A stretch of 64,000 nucleotides of DNA. Origin: Yoonia vestfoldensis DSM 16212. Its GTDB lineage: Bacteria > Pseudomonadota > Alphaproteobacteria > Rhodobacterales > Rhodobacteraceae. Shown here piece after piece: positions 27,397-34,269 of this stretch. The notes beneath the pieces are model-generated. The model was given only the letters and a program-made list of their open reading frames with translations. It had not been told where the DNA came from and searched no databases. The stretch is from NCBI RefSeq assembly GCF_000382265.1, contig NZ_KB907980.1, forward strand, positions 62,001 through 126,000, written 5' to 3'. The first letter of the stretch is position 1. Every line of letters starts with the position of its first letter. A program made the translations under genes and the position numbers.

Positions 27397-28404
27397 ATGA
27401 AAACGATCAAGCTGCATTATACCGACATGTGGGGCACTTTCGACCCGCTGGCGCCATCACAGATCGACAGGATACTGCGGAAACATTTTCACGTCGTTCT
27501 GACCGATCAGGACCCCGATTACGTGATCTGTTCGGTCTTTGGTGACGGTGCCACCCGCCGACGCGGTGTGCGGTTGCGAGAGCACCATCTTTATCCCGAT
27601 GCGATCAAGATCATGTATTCGGGCGAAAACACCCTGCCCGATCTGAATTTCTGCGACTATGGAATCGGATTCGATCACCTCGTTCTTGGCGACAGATATC
27701 AGCGGGTGCCGCTTTTCGCGATGAATGATGGCTATCAGGCGCTTTTGCAGCCGCGCGCGCCGCTGACGCGGGACGATATCACCAGCAGCGTGGAATTCTG
27801 CAATTTCACCTTTACCAACAATATGGCGATGCCCGCACGGGACCAGTTCTTTCACCTGCTGAACGACCGCAAGCCGGTTCTGTCGACAGGCCGGCATCTG
27901 CGCAATTCGGATGCGCTGGACCTTCATCAGCAGCAAACCGGGCTTGACCCGCAGCAGGCCAAAACCGATTTTCTGGCTCGGTTCAAGTTTACCATCGCTT
28001 TCGAAAATTCGTCGCACCCCGGCTATACGACGGAAAAGGTGATGGACCCGCTGGTCGCGCGGTCGGTGCCGATCTATCTGGGCAACCCGCGCATCGCGGA
28101 TGATTTCAACACCGCCGCCTTTATCAATGGCCATGATTTTCCCAGTCTGGACGCGCTGGCTGACGAAGTGATGCGGATCGACGCCGATGATGCGGCCTAT
28201 CTGGCGATTCTGAACGCGCCGCCCTTGCCGCCCGGGCAGCGGGAAGAACCGCATCTGTGCGCACTGGAAAGGTTCCTGCTTCAGATCTTCACCCCGCCCA
28301 AGGCAGAGGCGCAGCGCCGTCAACGCTATGGCTGGATCGGGCGGATCGACGATGAATACAGCGCATATCGGCGCCGCAGGACTCGCCGCTGGCGCTGGTT
28401 CTAG
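27397..28404 (+). CDS. GT10 family alpha-fucosyltransferase-like glycosyltransferase
   Basis: This 335-residue protein carries the GT10 signature FTIAFENSSHPGYTTEKVMD, followed by PLVARSVPIYLGNPRIADDF, matching the GDP-fucose-binding motif of bacterial and animal alpha-1,3/1,4-fucosyltransferases. The N-terminal half (DYVICSVFGDG, IMYSGENTLPDLNFCDYGIGFD) also fits the acceptor domain. The C-terminus is very basic (YRRRRTRRWRWF). The ATG at 27397 has an AAGG seven bases upstream. It stands alone between divergent zwf and the convergent antiporter, with no surface-polysaccharide cluster around it. It probably decorates a glycan on lipopolysaccharide or capsule, but the acceptor is unknown. Confidence 0.85.
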   Translation: MKTIKLHYTDMWGTFDPLAPSQIDRILRKHFHVVLTDQDPDYVICSVFGDGATRRRGVRLREHHLYPDAIKIMYSGENTLPDLNFCDYGIGFDHLVLGDRYQRVPLFAMNDGYQALLQPRAPLTRDDITSSVEFCNFTFTNNMAMPARDQFFHLLNDRKPVLSTGRHLRNSDALDLHQQQTGLDPQQAKTDFLARFKFTIAFENSSHPGYTTEKVMDPLVARSVPIYLGNPRIADDFNTAAFINGHDFPSLDALADEVMRIDADDAAYLAILNAPPLPPGQREEPHLCALERFLLQIFTPPKAEAQRRQRYGWIGRIDDEYSAYRRRRTRRWRWF

Positions 28405-28411
28405 GCTGCGG

Positions 28412-30133
28412 TTACGCGTCCAGCGCGTTGTCTGCGAACCGCAGCGGACGATCCGCCCCGTCTTTGCCTGCGCCGCCGGACAGCAGATCGGCGGCGCGGT
28501 CGGCCGCATCCTGAAACGGCTCGAGCACCAGATCGGCACCGGCATCGCGCAGGCGTTGCGTTTCTGGTGCGTGGTGCGATGTCACCGCGATCTGCCCCCG
28601 ATATCCGGCTGCACGGGCAAGCTGGATGAGCGTGATGCGTGTGTCTTCGTGGCTCAGGCTGGCGGGGTGGATCGGCACCGTGGACACGATCCAGTCCGCC
28701 CCCGCCAGCGGCAAATCGGCCACGAATTCGGGATCGGTCGCATCGCCGAAAGCGGTATCCAACCCCATGTCGCGCCAGCGCCGCGCAGCGGCGGGGTTGA
28801 AATCGACACCCAACACCTTGATACCGCGCCGCTGCAGGCGCAGCCCGATGGCCGTGCCGAACCGGCCAAGGCCGAAGATGACGACCTGATGGTGGTCGCC
28901 GGTCCGCGCGGCGTCCTGATTGTCGCGGGGGGTGGACTTGCGTTCAAAGACACCCAGCCAAGGCTCGAAGATGGTATAAAGCTGGTGCGAGTAGGTGATC
29001 ATATAGGTCGAAGCCGCAATCGTCACGAGGCCGACCATCGTGACCAGCCCCAGCGCGTCTTGCTCTACATGGCCGATGGTGACGCCCATCGCGATGAAGA
29101 TCAGTGAAAACTCGCTGATCTGCGCGACAGTTATTCCGGCCAGGAACCCCGTCCGCTTGCGATAGCCAAGCGCGCCCATGATCCCGAGCATGATCAACGG
29201 CTTGCCGATCAGAACAAAGGCGGAAAAGACCAGCGCCGCCCAAGCATAGGTGCCCAGCAAAGACAGGTCGAGGCCGGCGCCCAGCCCGATGAAGAAGAAC
29301 AGCAACAGAAAATCACGCAAAGGCGCAAGCCGTGCCGCGATGGTTTCGCGGTAGGGCGTCGATGCCAGCGCGACACCGGCCAGCAAACCGCCGACCTCCT
29401 TGCCCAGCCCCACCACATCGCCGATCGCGGCGAACATGGCGGCCAGCGCGATGGCAAAGATCAGCAGCAATTCCGGTGTCCGCGCAAGACGTTCGGTCAA
29501 AGGGTCGGCAACATAACGCGCAAAGGCGATGACGGCGGCAAGCATGCCGACACCAGAGGCCAGCACCAGCGGAACCGATCCGCCGCCGTGCCCGTCGCCT
29601 GCCGCCCCGATCCCGATGGCCGACAGCACGATCATCGCCAGAACGACGACAATGTCCTGCACGATCAGAAGGCCAAGGGCAATCTGCCCGTGCAGGCTGT
29701 CGATCTCGCGTCTGTCAGACAGCATCTTGACGATGATGATCGTCGATGAAAACGTCAGTGCGATGGCGACATAAAAGCTTGTCGTCACCCCAAGCCCCAG
29801 CGCCAGCCCGATCAGGAACCCAAAGATCGCGGTAAAGGCAATCTGCCCCAACCCCGTCAGCAAGGACACCGCCCCCAGCGACCGGATCAGTTTCACATCG
29901 AGCTTGATGCCGACAAGAAACAACAGGATCGCAATGCCAAGCTGCGACAGAAGCGTGATCTGCGCATCCGCGCGCACAAGGTCCAGCGCCGATGGCCCGA
30001 CCAGCAGCCCCACCGCGATGAAACTGACGATCAGCGGTTGCTGCAGCATGATCCCGACAAAGCCGATGCCTGCGGCCAGGACAAGCAAAAGGGCGATCTC
30101 CACGAACGGAGATTGGATCATCGCTTCGATCAT
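28412..30133 (-). CDS. Kef/YbaL-type cation:proton antiporter with TrkA-N domain
   Basis: This 573-residue protein has an N-terminal Na+/H+ exchanger domain with about 12 membrane helices (residues 1-385). Motifs include LGIAILLFLVGIKLDVKLIR, LTFSSTIIIVKML and GLLIVQDIVVVLAM. A cytoplasmic TrkA-N/RCK domain starts at HQVVIFGLGRFGTAIGLRL, a dinucleotide-binding Rossmann fold, with the acidic VLGVDF strand end. The layout matches YbaL/KefB-type exporters of K+ or other cations regulated by NAD(H). No KefF/KefG partner is nearby. The ATG at 30133 gives MIEAMIQSPFVEIALLL, a normal start for the first helix; an upstream in-frame start would add a polar leader. It is convergent with the GT10 gene. 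Confidence 0.9.
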   Translation of the reverse strand: MIEAMIQSPFVEIALLLVLAAGIGFVGIMLQQPLIVSFIAVGLLVGPSALDLVRADAQITLLSQLGIAILLFLVGIKLDVKLIRSLGAVSLLTGLGQIAFTAIFGFLIGLALGLGVTTSFYVAIALTFSSTIIIVKMLSDRREIDSLHGQIALGLLIVQDIVVVLAMIVLSAIGIGAAGDGHGGGSVPLVLASGVGMLAAVIAFARYVADPLTERLARTPELLLIFAIALAAMFAAIGDVVGLGKEVGGLLAGVALASTPYRETIAARLAPLRDFLLLFFFIGLGAGLDLSLLGTYAWAALVFSAFVLIGKPLIMLGIMGALGYRKRTGFLAGITVAQISEFSLIFIAMGVTIGHVEQDALGLVTMVGLVTIAASTYMITYSHQLYTIFEPWLGVFERKSTPRDNQDAARTGDHHQVVIFGLGRFGTAIGLRLQRRGIKVLGVDFNPAAARRWRDMGLDTAFGDATDPEFVADLPLAGADWIVSTVPIHPASLSHEDTRITLIQLARAAGYRGQIAVTSHHAPETQRLRDAGADLVLEPFQDAADRAADLLSGGAGKDGADRPLRFADNALDA

Positions 30134-30238
30134 GGGCAGACTTTCCTGTTCGCACGGGCGGGATGTGGCCCGCTTATCCGTCAACAATCAGGCAGGATGA
30201 CGCAGCGGACCTTGATCCAGCGCATGAAACGCGAAAAA

Positions 30239-30832
30239 TCACGCCTCCAGTTCGGCATCCCAGTAAAGATAATCAAGCCAGCTGTCATGCAGGTGGTTGG
30301 GCGGAAACTTGCGCCCGACATTGTGCAATTGCGACGGGGCCGGACGGCGCGGCGGTTTGCGCAGTGACAGACCCGACTGGCGCAGGGATTTCGACCCTTT
30401 GCGCAGGTTGCACGAACTGCAAGCGGCGACCACGTTTTCCCAGCTTGTCACACCACCCGCCGCACGCGGCACGACATGGTCAAAGGTCAGATCCCCCTTG
30501 GCCCCGCAATACTGGCACGAGAATTCATCGCGCAGAAACAGGTTGAACCGGGTGAAGGCGACCTGCCGTTGCGGGGTGACGTAATCCTTCAGCACGACGA
30601 CCGACGGGATGCGGATCTCGGTCGACGGGCTGCGCACCGTTTCTTCGTATTCGCTGACGATCACCACGCGGTCGAGCCATGCGGCCTTGATCGCCTCTTG
30701 CCATGGCCAGAGCGACAGCGGGTAATAGGACAAGGGCCGGTAATCCGCATTCAGCACCAGCGCTGGAAAATGTTTCAACGACCCCGGGGCGCGTACGAAA
30801 TCGGTCCGAAACTCTGTTTGCGTCATCGTCAT
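30239..30832 (-). CDS. HNH endonuclease family protein
   Basis: This is an approximately 197-residue protein with an HNH fold: first zinc cysteines in FSCQYCGAKGDLTFDHVVPR, then GGVTSWENVVAACSSCN with the second pair in CSSCNLRKG. The N-terminal region PALVLNADYRPLSYYPLSLW is conserved in a widespread alphaproteobacterial HNH family of unknown role. Start is uncertain: ATGs at 30832 and 30826, with GGGA close by; 30832 is chosen. No restriction-modification partner is adjacent. It is the last conventional gene before the repeat-rich accessory stretch. Confidence 0.85.
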   Translation of the reverse strand: MTMTQTEFRTDFVRAPGSLKHFPALVLNADYRPLSYYPLSLWPWQEAIKAAWLDRVVIVSEYEETVRSPSTEIRIPSVVVLKDYVTPQRQVAFTRFNLFLRDEFSCQYCGAKGDLTFDHVVPRAAGGVTSWENVVAACSSCNLRKGSKSLRQSGLSLRKPPRRPAPSQLHNVGRKFPPNHLHDSWLDYLYWDAELEA

Positions 30833-31050
30833 CAATCCCACACATTCCGTGCGGAGGCCTTGCGAACCGGCGTTTCCGCAGCGATGTCAGCTTGACTATA
30901 TCTCGCGGCAGATTTGTGACAAGCCCCACAATATGTGCCAAACAAACGCAGGCGCGGTGTTATGCCGATGTCAGGATCGGCCGTTTTGACGCGGTTAGGC
31001 CCTTTACTGACAAGCTCAAGGCTCGCGAAGCGATTTGCAAGCAGCTTGGC

Positions 31051-31072
31051 GTAGGCCGGGGTTCACCCCGGC
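31051..31072 (+). repeat. REP hairpin, plus orientation
   Basis: GTAG is followed directly by GCCGGGGT-TC-ACCCCGGC, a perfect 8-bp stem with a 2-base loop. With the inverted copy at 31106-31127 it forms a pair (BIME-like) separated by 33 bp, immediately before the surviving part of a RAYT gene. Confidence 0.75.
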
Positions 31073-31105
31073 GATATCCAATATGTGTTTGAGGTTGTGC
31101 CTGAT

Positions 31106-31127
31106 GTCGGGGTGAAACCCGACCTAC
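31106..31127 (-). repeat. REP hairpin, minus orientation
   Basis: GTCGGGGT-GA-AACCCGAC, one internal mismatch, then CTAC (GTAG on the minus strand). It is the inverted partner of 31051-31072 and nearly the same sequence as the hairpin at 20359-20380. It ends about 12 bases before the RAYT homology begins. Confidence 0.75.
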
Positions 31128-31138
31128 GGATTGTTGCT

Positions 31139-31432
31139 GGCGATGCCGACTTATCAAGGCGGTGGCGCCTCATCAAATCACGGTTCTCGCGGGCTGTCGG
31201 GCTGAAACAGCCGCGCAATGCGTCACAGGTGGCCAAGAACGAACACGGGTTGTGGCAACGCCGTTTCTGGGAACATTGCATCCGCGATGACGCGGATTTT
31301 GCCGCCCATCTTGCGTATTGTTGGGGAAATCCGGTGAAACATGGCCTCGTCACGCGGGCCGTCGATTGGCCGTATTCATCGTTGCACCGCGATATCAAAA
31401 AAGGTTTGGCGGGGGAGGAATGGGCGGGTTAG
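31139..31432 (+). pseudogene. REP-associated tyrosine transposase (RAYT, Y1/IS200-like), 5'-truncated remnant
   Basis: About 97 codons match the C-terminal part of RAYT proteins: GDADLSRRWRLIKSRFSRA, GLWQRRFWEHCIRDD, then NPVKHGLVTRAVDWPYSSLH and a final WAG. The first half, which would carry the HUH metal-binding motif, is absent; the frame is open back to 31085, but that part reads through REP DNA. The Tyr in AHLAYCWGNPVKHG is at the place of the usual catalytic tyrosine, with CWG in place of the common IHF. The frame is otherwise intact, so decay looks recent. Flanking REP hairpins (two upstream, one two bases after the stop) are the expected targets. It is unlikely to be an active transposase. 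Confidence 0.8.
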
Positions 31433-31434
31433 AC

Positions 31435-31457
31435 ATGGGTGCAAGCACCCATCCTAC
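31435..31457 (-). repeat. REP hairpin with ATGGGTGC arms, copy 1
   Basis: ATGGGTGCAAGCACCCAT is an inverted repeat with 8-base arms and a 2-base loop; then C and CTAC, which read GTAGG on the minus strand. It starts two bases after the RAYT stop. An almost identical 31-base stretch (29 identities) recurs 1,018 bp away at 32452-32482, the spacing of the tandem gene units. Confidence 0.75.
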
Positions 31458-31567
31458 GTTTGCTGCGTATCGGACAATGATTCAGGGAAGATGTGATGGG
31501 CATTAATGCCAAAAATATTGTACCAAGACATGGATAATCCGTTCAGAAATACAGAATAAAATCAGGC

Positions 31568-32173
31568 TCAATCAACCATCACGCATTTGAGGAATTTCAC
31601 CCGCTCAACAAGGCCAGAGCTCTGCAACGCCTGATACAACCGATCGCTCATAAACACTGCACCGCGTAAAAGCGGCTCCATCCAAAGATCGATTCCGCCT
31701 GCCTCATCAGTATTCACAACAATCGTGCTGTCTGAACAATTGAAGTCGTAATATGTTCCCCTGGGAATGAGTCTCTCGGATTCCTTATAAGCAAATGACT
31801 TTTTAGTCTCGGTGATGTTTACGTAGTAATAATCAGGGTTGCCCGGAATTTTCTGTTCATCATTCACGTACAACGTAACGTGCCTAAAATGTATCCCTCC
31901 AAGGTCAAAACCTTGCAAAAAATCCCGCAGTTGTTCTGACACAAACAAAAAGCCGTTTGTCATCAGATGTGGCACAGGGTTTATAGGGTTTACGACGCGT
32001 GTCAGAATAGCCTTTTCTTCGAAATTCTGTTGGAGATCGACAAACTCGGCATTCAAATAGGTGAAATCCAAGCTATTTTTAATGATGTTCATCCTAACAT
32101 CTTGCGGTTGACTGAAATGATAGACCTGCTCAGGATCTGCCAACGCATCCGTGACCCATATCTGCTCGCTCAT
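31568..32173 (-). CDS. DUF1629/Imm11-like protein, module B
   Basis: This 201-residue, A+T-rich gene (about 40% G+C in its middle, against about 62% around it) encodes a protein resembling DUF1629 (Imm11, MXAN_0049-type) proteins. Evidence is NGFLFVSEQLRDFLQGFDLG, then HFRHVTLYVNDEQ, DYYYVNITETKKSFAYKES and a C-terminal GAVFMSDRLYQALQSSGL. Members are predicted immunity proteins next to polymorphic toxins; none is proven here. There is no signal peptide or membrane segment. Its ATG overlaps the stop of the small acyltransferase-like gene (ATGA), so it is translated from the same message. It is only distantly similar to the gene at 32557-33180. Base composition suggests horizontal origin. Confidence 0.62.
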   Translation of the reverse strand: MSEQIWVTDALADPEQVYHFSQPQDVRMNIIKNSLDFTYLNAEFVDLQQNFEEKAILTRVVNPINPVPHLMTNGFLFVSEQLRDFLQGFDLGGIHFRHVTLYVNDEQKIPGNPDYYYVNITETKKSFAYKESERLIPRGTYYDFNCSDSTIVVNTDEAGGIDLWMEPLLRGAVFMSDRLYQALQSSGLVERVKFLKCVMVD

Positions 32174-32427
32174 TTGGTATCTCCCACCTTGCTCGCCCCC
32201 ATCTTCTCCAGCGTCTCTGCATCCACCAACCGCGTGACGATCGGATGCAATCGCAAGTCTCCGTCCTTCACCACCTGCTTGAAGTTCGCGATGACCGACG
32301 CAGTCGTCTTCTGGTTCGGCGCAATCACGTCCAGCAGCCAGTTGATGTCGCCCGACTGCCAATCCTCTGCCTTGAGCCGGATCGGGAACACGCCGCCCTT
32401 GATCTGGTCGCGGATTGGTGTCGTCAT
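32170..32427 (-). CDS. Toxin-activating acyltransferase (HlyC-like) C-terminal core, truncated copy B
   Basis: This 85-residue protein is made almost entirely of the C-terminal core of an HlyC/RTX-activating lysine acyltransferase: IRDQIKGGVFPIRLKAEDW, QSGDINWLLDVIAP, then NFKQVVKDGDLRLHPIV. After MTTP it matches copy A (33184-33594) with one amino-acid change in 75. At DNA level I count about 17 differences in 225 positions (32191-32415 against 33214-33438). All but one are silent, so both copies have been kept under protein-level selection. A new ATG at 32427 has GGAGAG upstream. It lacks the whole N-terminal half, including the region of the catalytic His. Translation is coupled to the Imm11-like gene by an ATGA overlap. 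Confidence 0.65.
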   Translation of the reverse strand: MTTPIRDQIKGGVFPIRLKAEDWQSGDINWLLDVIAPNQKTTASVIANFKQVVKDGDLRLHPIVTRLVDAETLEKMGASKVGDTK

Positions 32428-32452
32428 CGCAACTCTCCGTTCATCTCGCGGC

Positions 32453-32475
32453 ATGGGTGCAAGCACCCATCCGAC
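32453..32475 (-). repeat. REP hairpin with ATGGGTGC arms, copy 2
   Basis: The same 18-base inverted repeat as at 31435-31452, followed by CCGACG, so the GTAG tetranucleotide has decayed to GTCG on the minus strand. It lies between the two acyltransferase/Imm11-like modules and marks the boundary of the tandem unit. Confidence 0.72.
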
Positions 32476-32556
32476 GCTTGCTTTGGGCAATGTAGGGAAA
32501 GGAAATAGGCCTGCTGGAAATGGCATCTGCGCTTCTCACTTAAAAATCTTGTGGAA

Positions 32557-33180
32557 TCAGGCTTCTTGTTTCTTATGAAATGAAAGACCTGTCAGACCAG
32601 CGGTCTGAAGGCGTTCGACCAACACGTCAGACATGAATACTCCGCTTCCGCCGAGACCAGCAAACTTGTCGATCCAAGCATGGTGGTTCCCAATAGCTTC
32701 CATCGAAAACACAATTGACGATGGCTCGCCCTTCACGGGTTTCCAAAAACCGCGCGCATTGCGCGGGTAGGTCAATTCAGGATGATAGGTGTCAAGGCGA
32801 TTGCAGACGTTGAGCAAATAGTAATGTGCTATCTTTTCGTCATTCTGAAAAATCTCCATCGGGAAAAACTGATGGGTATCTGGTTCAATTTCTTCAAGAA
32901 TGTCCTTGAACGTCTGATTTACCAAGCATTTGCTCGGCCACCTTTCCACATCGAGTAGCGGAACGGGTTTGCGGTTTGGGTCGATCCGCTTGATTTTTGT
33001 CGGCATGTGGTCGGGTTTCAGCGGTCGCCCTGACCCTAGTCGAACAATCATCCCTCCGCCGTCTTGGGTACGGTCGTAAAGGTCGACCTTATCGAAATCA
33101 CCGTCGAGCCATTGGAAGTATGGGTTATACTCCAACTCTTGGCCTTCAGGTCTGATGCCAGAATTCACATAAAAAGCCAT
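32557..33180 (-). CDS. DUF1629/Imm11-like protein, module A
   Basis: This 207-residue protein is again A+T-rich relative to its surroundings. It begins MAFYVNSGIRPEGQELEY. It carries the conserved-looking CLVNQTFKDILEEIEPDTHQ, then FFPMEIFQNDEKIAHYYLLN and CNRLDTYHPE, and a C-terminal GSGVFMSDVLVERLQTAGL that parallels VFMSDRLYQALQSSGL of module B. It is therefore a diverged homologue of the gene at 31568-32173 with the same position in the unit. The DUF1629/Imm11 assignment is from recalled motifs. Its start lies three bases after the stop of acyltransferase copy A. Function unknown; immunity or antitoxin-like roles are possible. Confidence 0.6.
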   Translation of the reverse strand: MAFYVNSGIRPEGQELEYNPYFQWLDGDFDKVDLYDRTQDGGGMIVRLGSGRPLKPDHMPTKIKRIDPNRKPVPLLDVERWPSKCLVNQTFKDILEEIEPDTHQFFPMEIFQNDEKIAHYYLLNVCNRLDTYHPELTYPRNARGFWKPVKGEPSSIVFSMEAIGNHHAWIDKFAGLGGSGVFMSDVLVERLQTAGLTGLSFHKKQEA

Positions 33181-33183
33181 CGT

Positions 33184-33594
33184 TTAACTCTCTTTGCTTT
33201 CTTGGGCTATCTTACTCGCACCCATCTTCTCCAACGTCTCCGCATCCACCAACCGCGTCACGATGGGATGCAATCGCAAATCACCGTCCTTGACCACCTG
33301 CTTGAAGTTCGCGATGACCGATGCCGTGGTCTTCTTGTTCGGCGCGATTACGTCCAGCAGCCAGTTGATGTCGCCCGACTGCCAATCCTCCGCCTTGAGC
33401 CGGATCGGAAACACGCCGCCCTTGATCTGGTCGCGGATGCGGGCGTCGACTTCTGCCGACACGCTCGCCCAGATCGCGACACCCGCCAGATCGGTCAGCG
33501 CGCTGCGTTCCTCGTCCTTAGGGTAGGCAATCGCAATGCGGTAGCGCGGCAAGGCCATCATCGCCATCGCGATCTTTCCGAAGGATTCGCGCAC
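33184..33594 (-). CDS. Toxin-activating lysine acyltransferase-like protein (HlyC family), internally shortened copy A
   Basis: This 136-residue protein has the HlyC-family core GVAIWASVSAEVDARIRDQI, LKAEDWQSGDINWLLDVIAP (the Asp before VIAP corresponds to the essential Asp of HlyC) and a conserved C-terminus. HlyC-type enzymes transfer an acyl chain from acyl-ACP to a lysine of a protoxin. The N-terminus is short: FGKIAMAMMALPRYR runs straight into RIAIAYPKDEE, where I recall about 20 more residues including the catalytic His in relatives. The sequence suggests an in-frame deletion between two Arg codons. Start is a GTG with GGAG nine bases upstream, six bases after the esterase stop. No RTX toxin gene is in the window. 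Confidence 0.68.
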   Translation of the reverse strand: MRESFGKIAMAMMALPRYRIAIAYPKDEERSALTDLAGVAIWASVSAEVDARIRDQIKGGVFPIRLKAEDWQSGDINWLLDVIAPNKKTTASVIANFKQVVKDGDLRLHPIVTRLVDAETLEKMGASKIAQESKES

Positions 33595-33600
33595 CTGGCC

Positions 33601-34269
33601 TCACTCCATCCCCAGACGGTCGCGCATGAACGCAAGCGCCACTTGCAGCCCGTCAGGGGCGATGCCGTGGGCGGTGCCTTTCATCACATGGGCATAGACT
33701 TCGATCCAGCCGGCCTGTTGCAGGGCCTCTGCCGCCATCGGCAGGGATTGCGGCGGCACGACATCGTCCTGATCGCCGTGGATCAGCAGGACAGGCGGGC
33801 GGCACAGCGCCTCGTCGGCCAGCAGTTCCGGCAGCAAGAGCCGCCCCGAGAAGACGACGATGCCTGCGACCGCATCCTCGCGGCGGGGCGCGACATGCAG
33901 CGCCATCATCGTGCCCTGGCTGAAGCCCAGTACGATCACCTGTTCGGGCAGAAGGTCCTCGTCCACCATCACCCCGTCAAGGAAGGCATCCAGATCATCG
34001 GCAGCGCGTTGCAGCCCGGCCTGGCTTTCCTCCTCGCTCGATCCGTCGATCCACGGGATCGGGAACCATTGGTAGCCCATCGGCGCACCGGCACAGCCTT
34101 CGGGCGCATCGGGGGCCAGAAACAGCGTGTCGGGCATGTGGTCGGCCAAAGGATCGGCCAGCCCGATCAGGTCCGCGCCATTCGCGCCATAGCCATGCAG
34201 GAAGATGACGCAGGATTGCGTCTCGCCCGATTGCGGTTCGCGCCGCTGCGCCTGAAGTGCCCGTGTCAT
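33601..34269 (-). CDS. Phospholipase/carboxylesterase family hydrolase
   Basis: This 222-residue alpha/beta-hydrolase of the acyl-protein thioesterase/carboxylesterase group (PF02230) has oxyanion segment VIFLHGYGANGADLIGLA, nucleophile Ser117 in VLGFSQGTMMAL, Asp168 in IHGDQDDVVP and His201 in GTAHGI. Its substrate is an ester or thioester of unknown identity. The ATG at 34269 overlaps the glycosylase stop (ATGA). The downstream acyltransferase-like gene starts six bases after its own stop and uses GGAG from its last codons. Confidence 0.9.
   Translation of the reverse strand: MTRALQAQRREPQSGETQSCVIFLHGYGANGADLIGLADPLADHMPDTLFLAPDAPEGCAGAPMGYQWFPIPWIDGSSEEESQAGLQRAADDLDAFLDGVMVDEDLLPEQVIVLGFSQGTMMALHVAPRREDAVAGIVVFSGRLLLPELLADEALCRPPVLLIHGDQDDVVPPQSLPMAAEALQQAGWIEVYAHVMKGTAHGIAPDGLQVALAFMRDRLGME

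Noticed and set aside
31085..31138. Start of an intact RAYT gene at 31085
   Set aside because: The codons before about 31139 read through a REP hairpin and do not match the family; the gene is truncated.
31051..32475. CRISPR array
   Set aside because: The repeats are few, unevenly spaced and palindromic with GTAG ends; they are REP elements and have no spacers.
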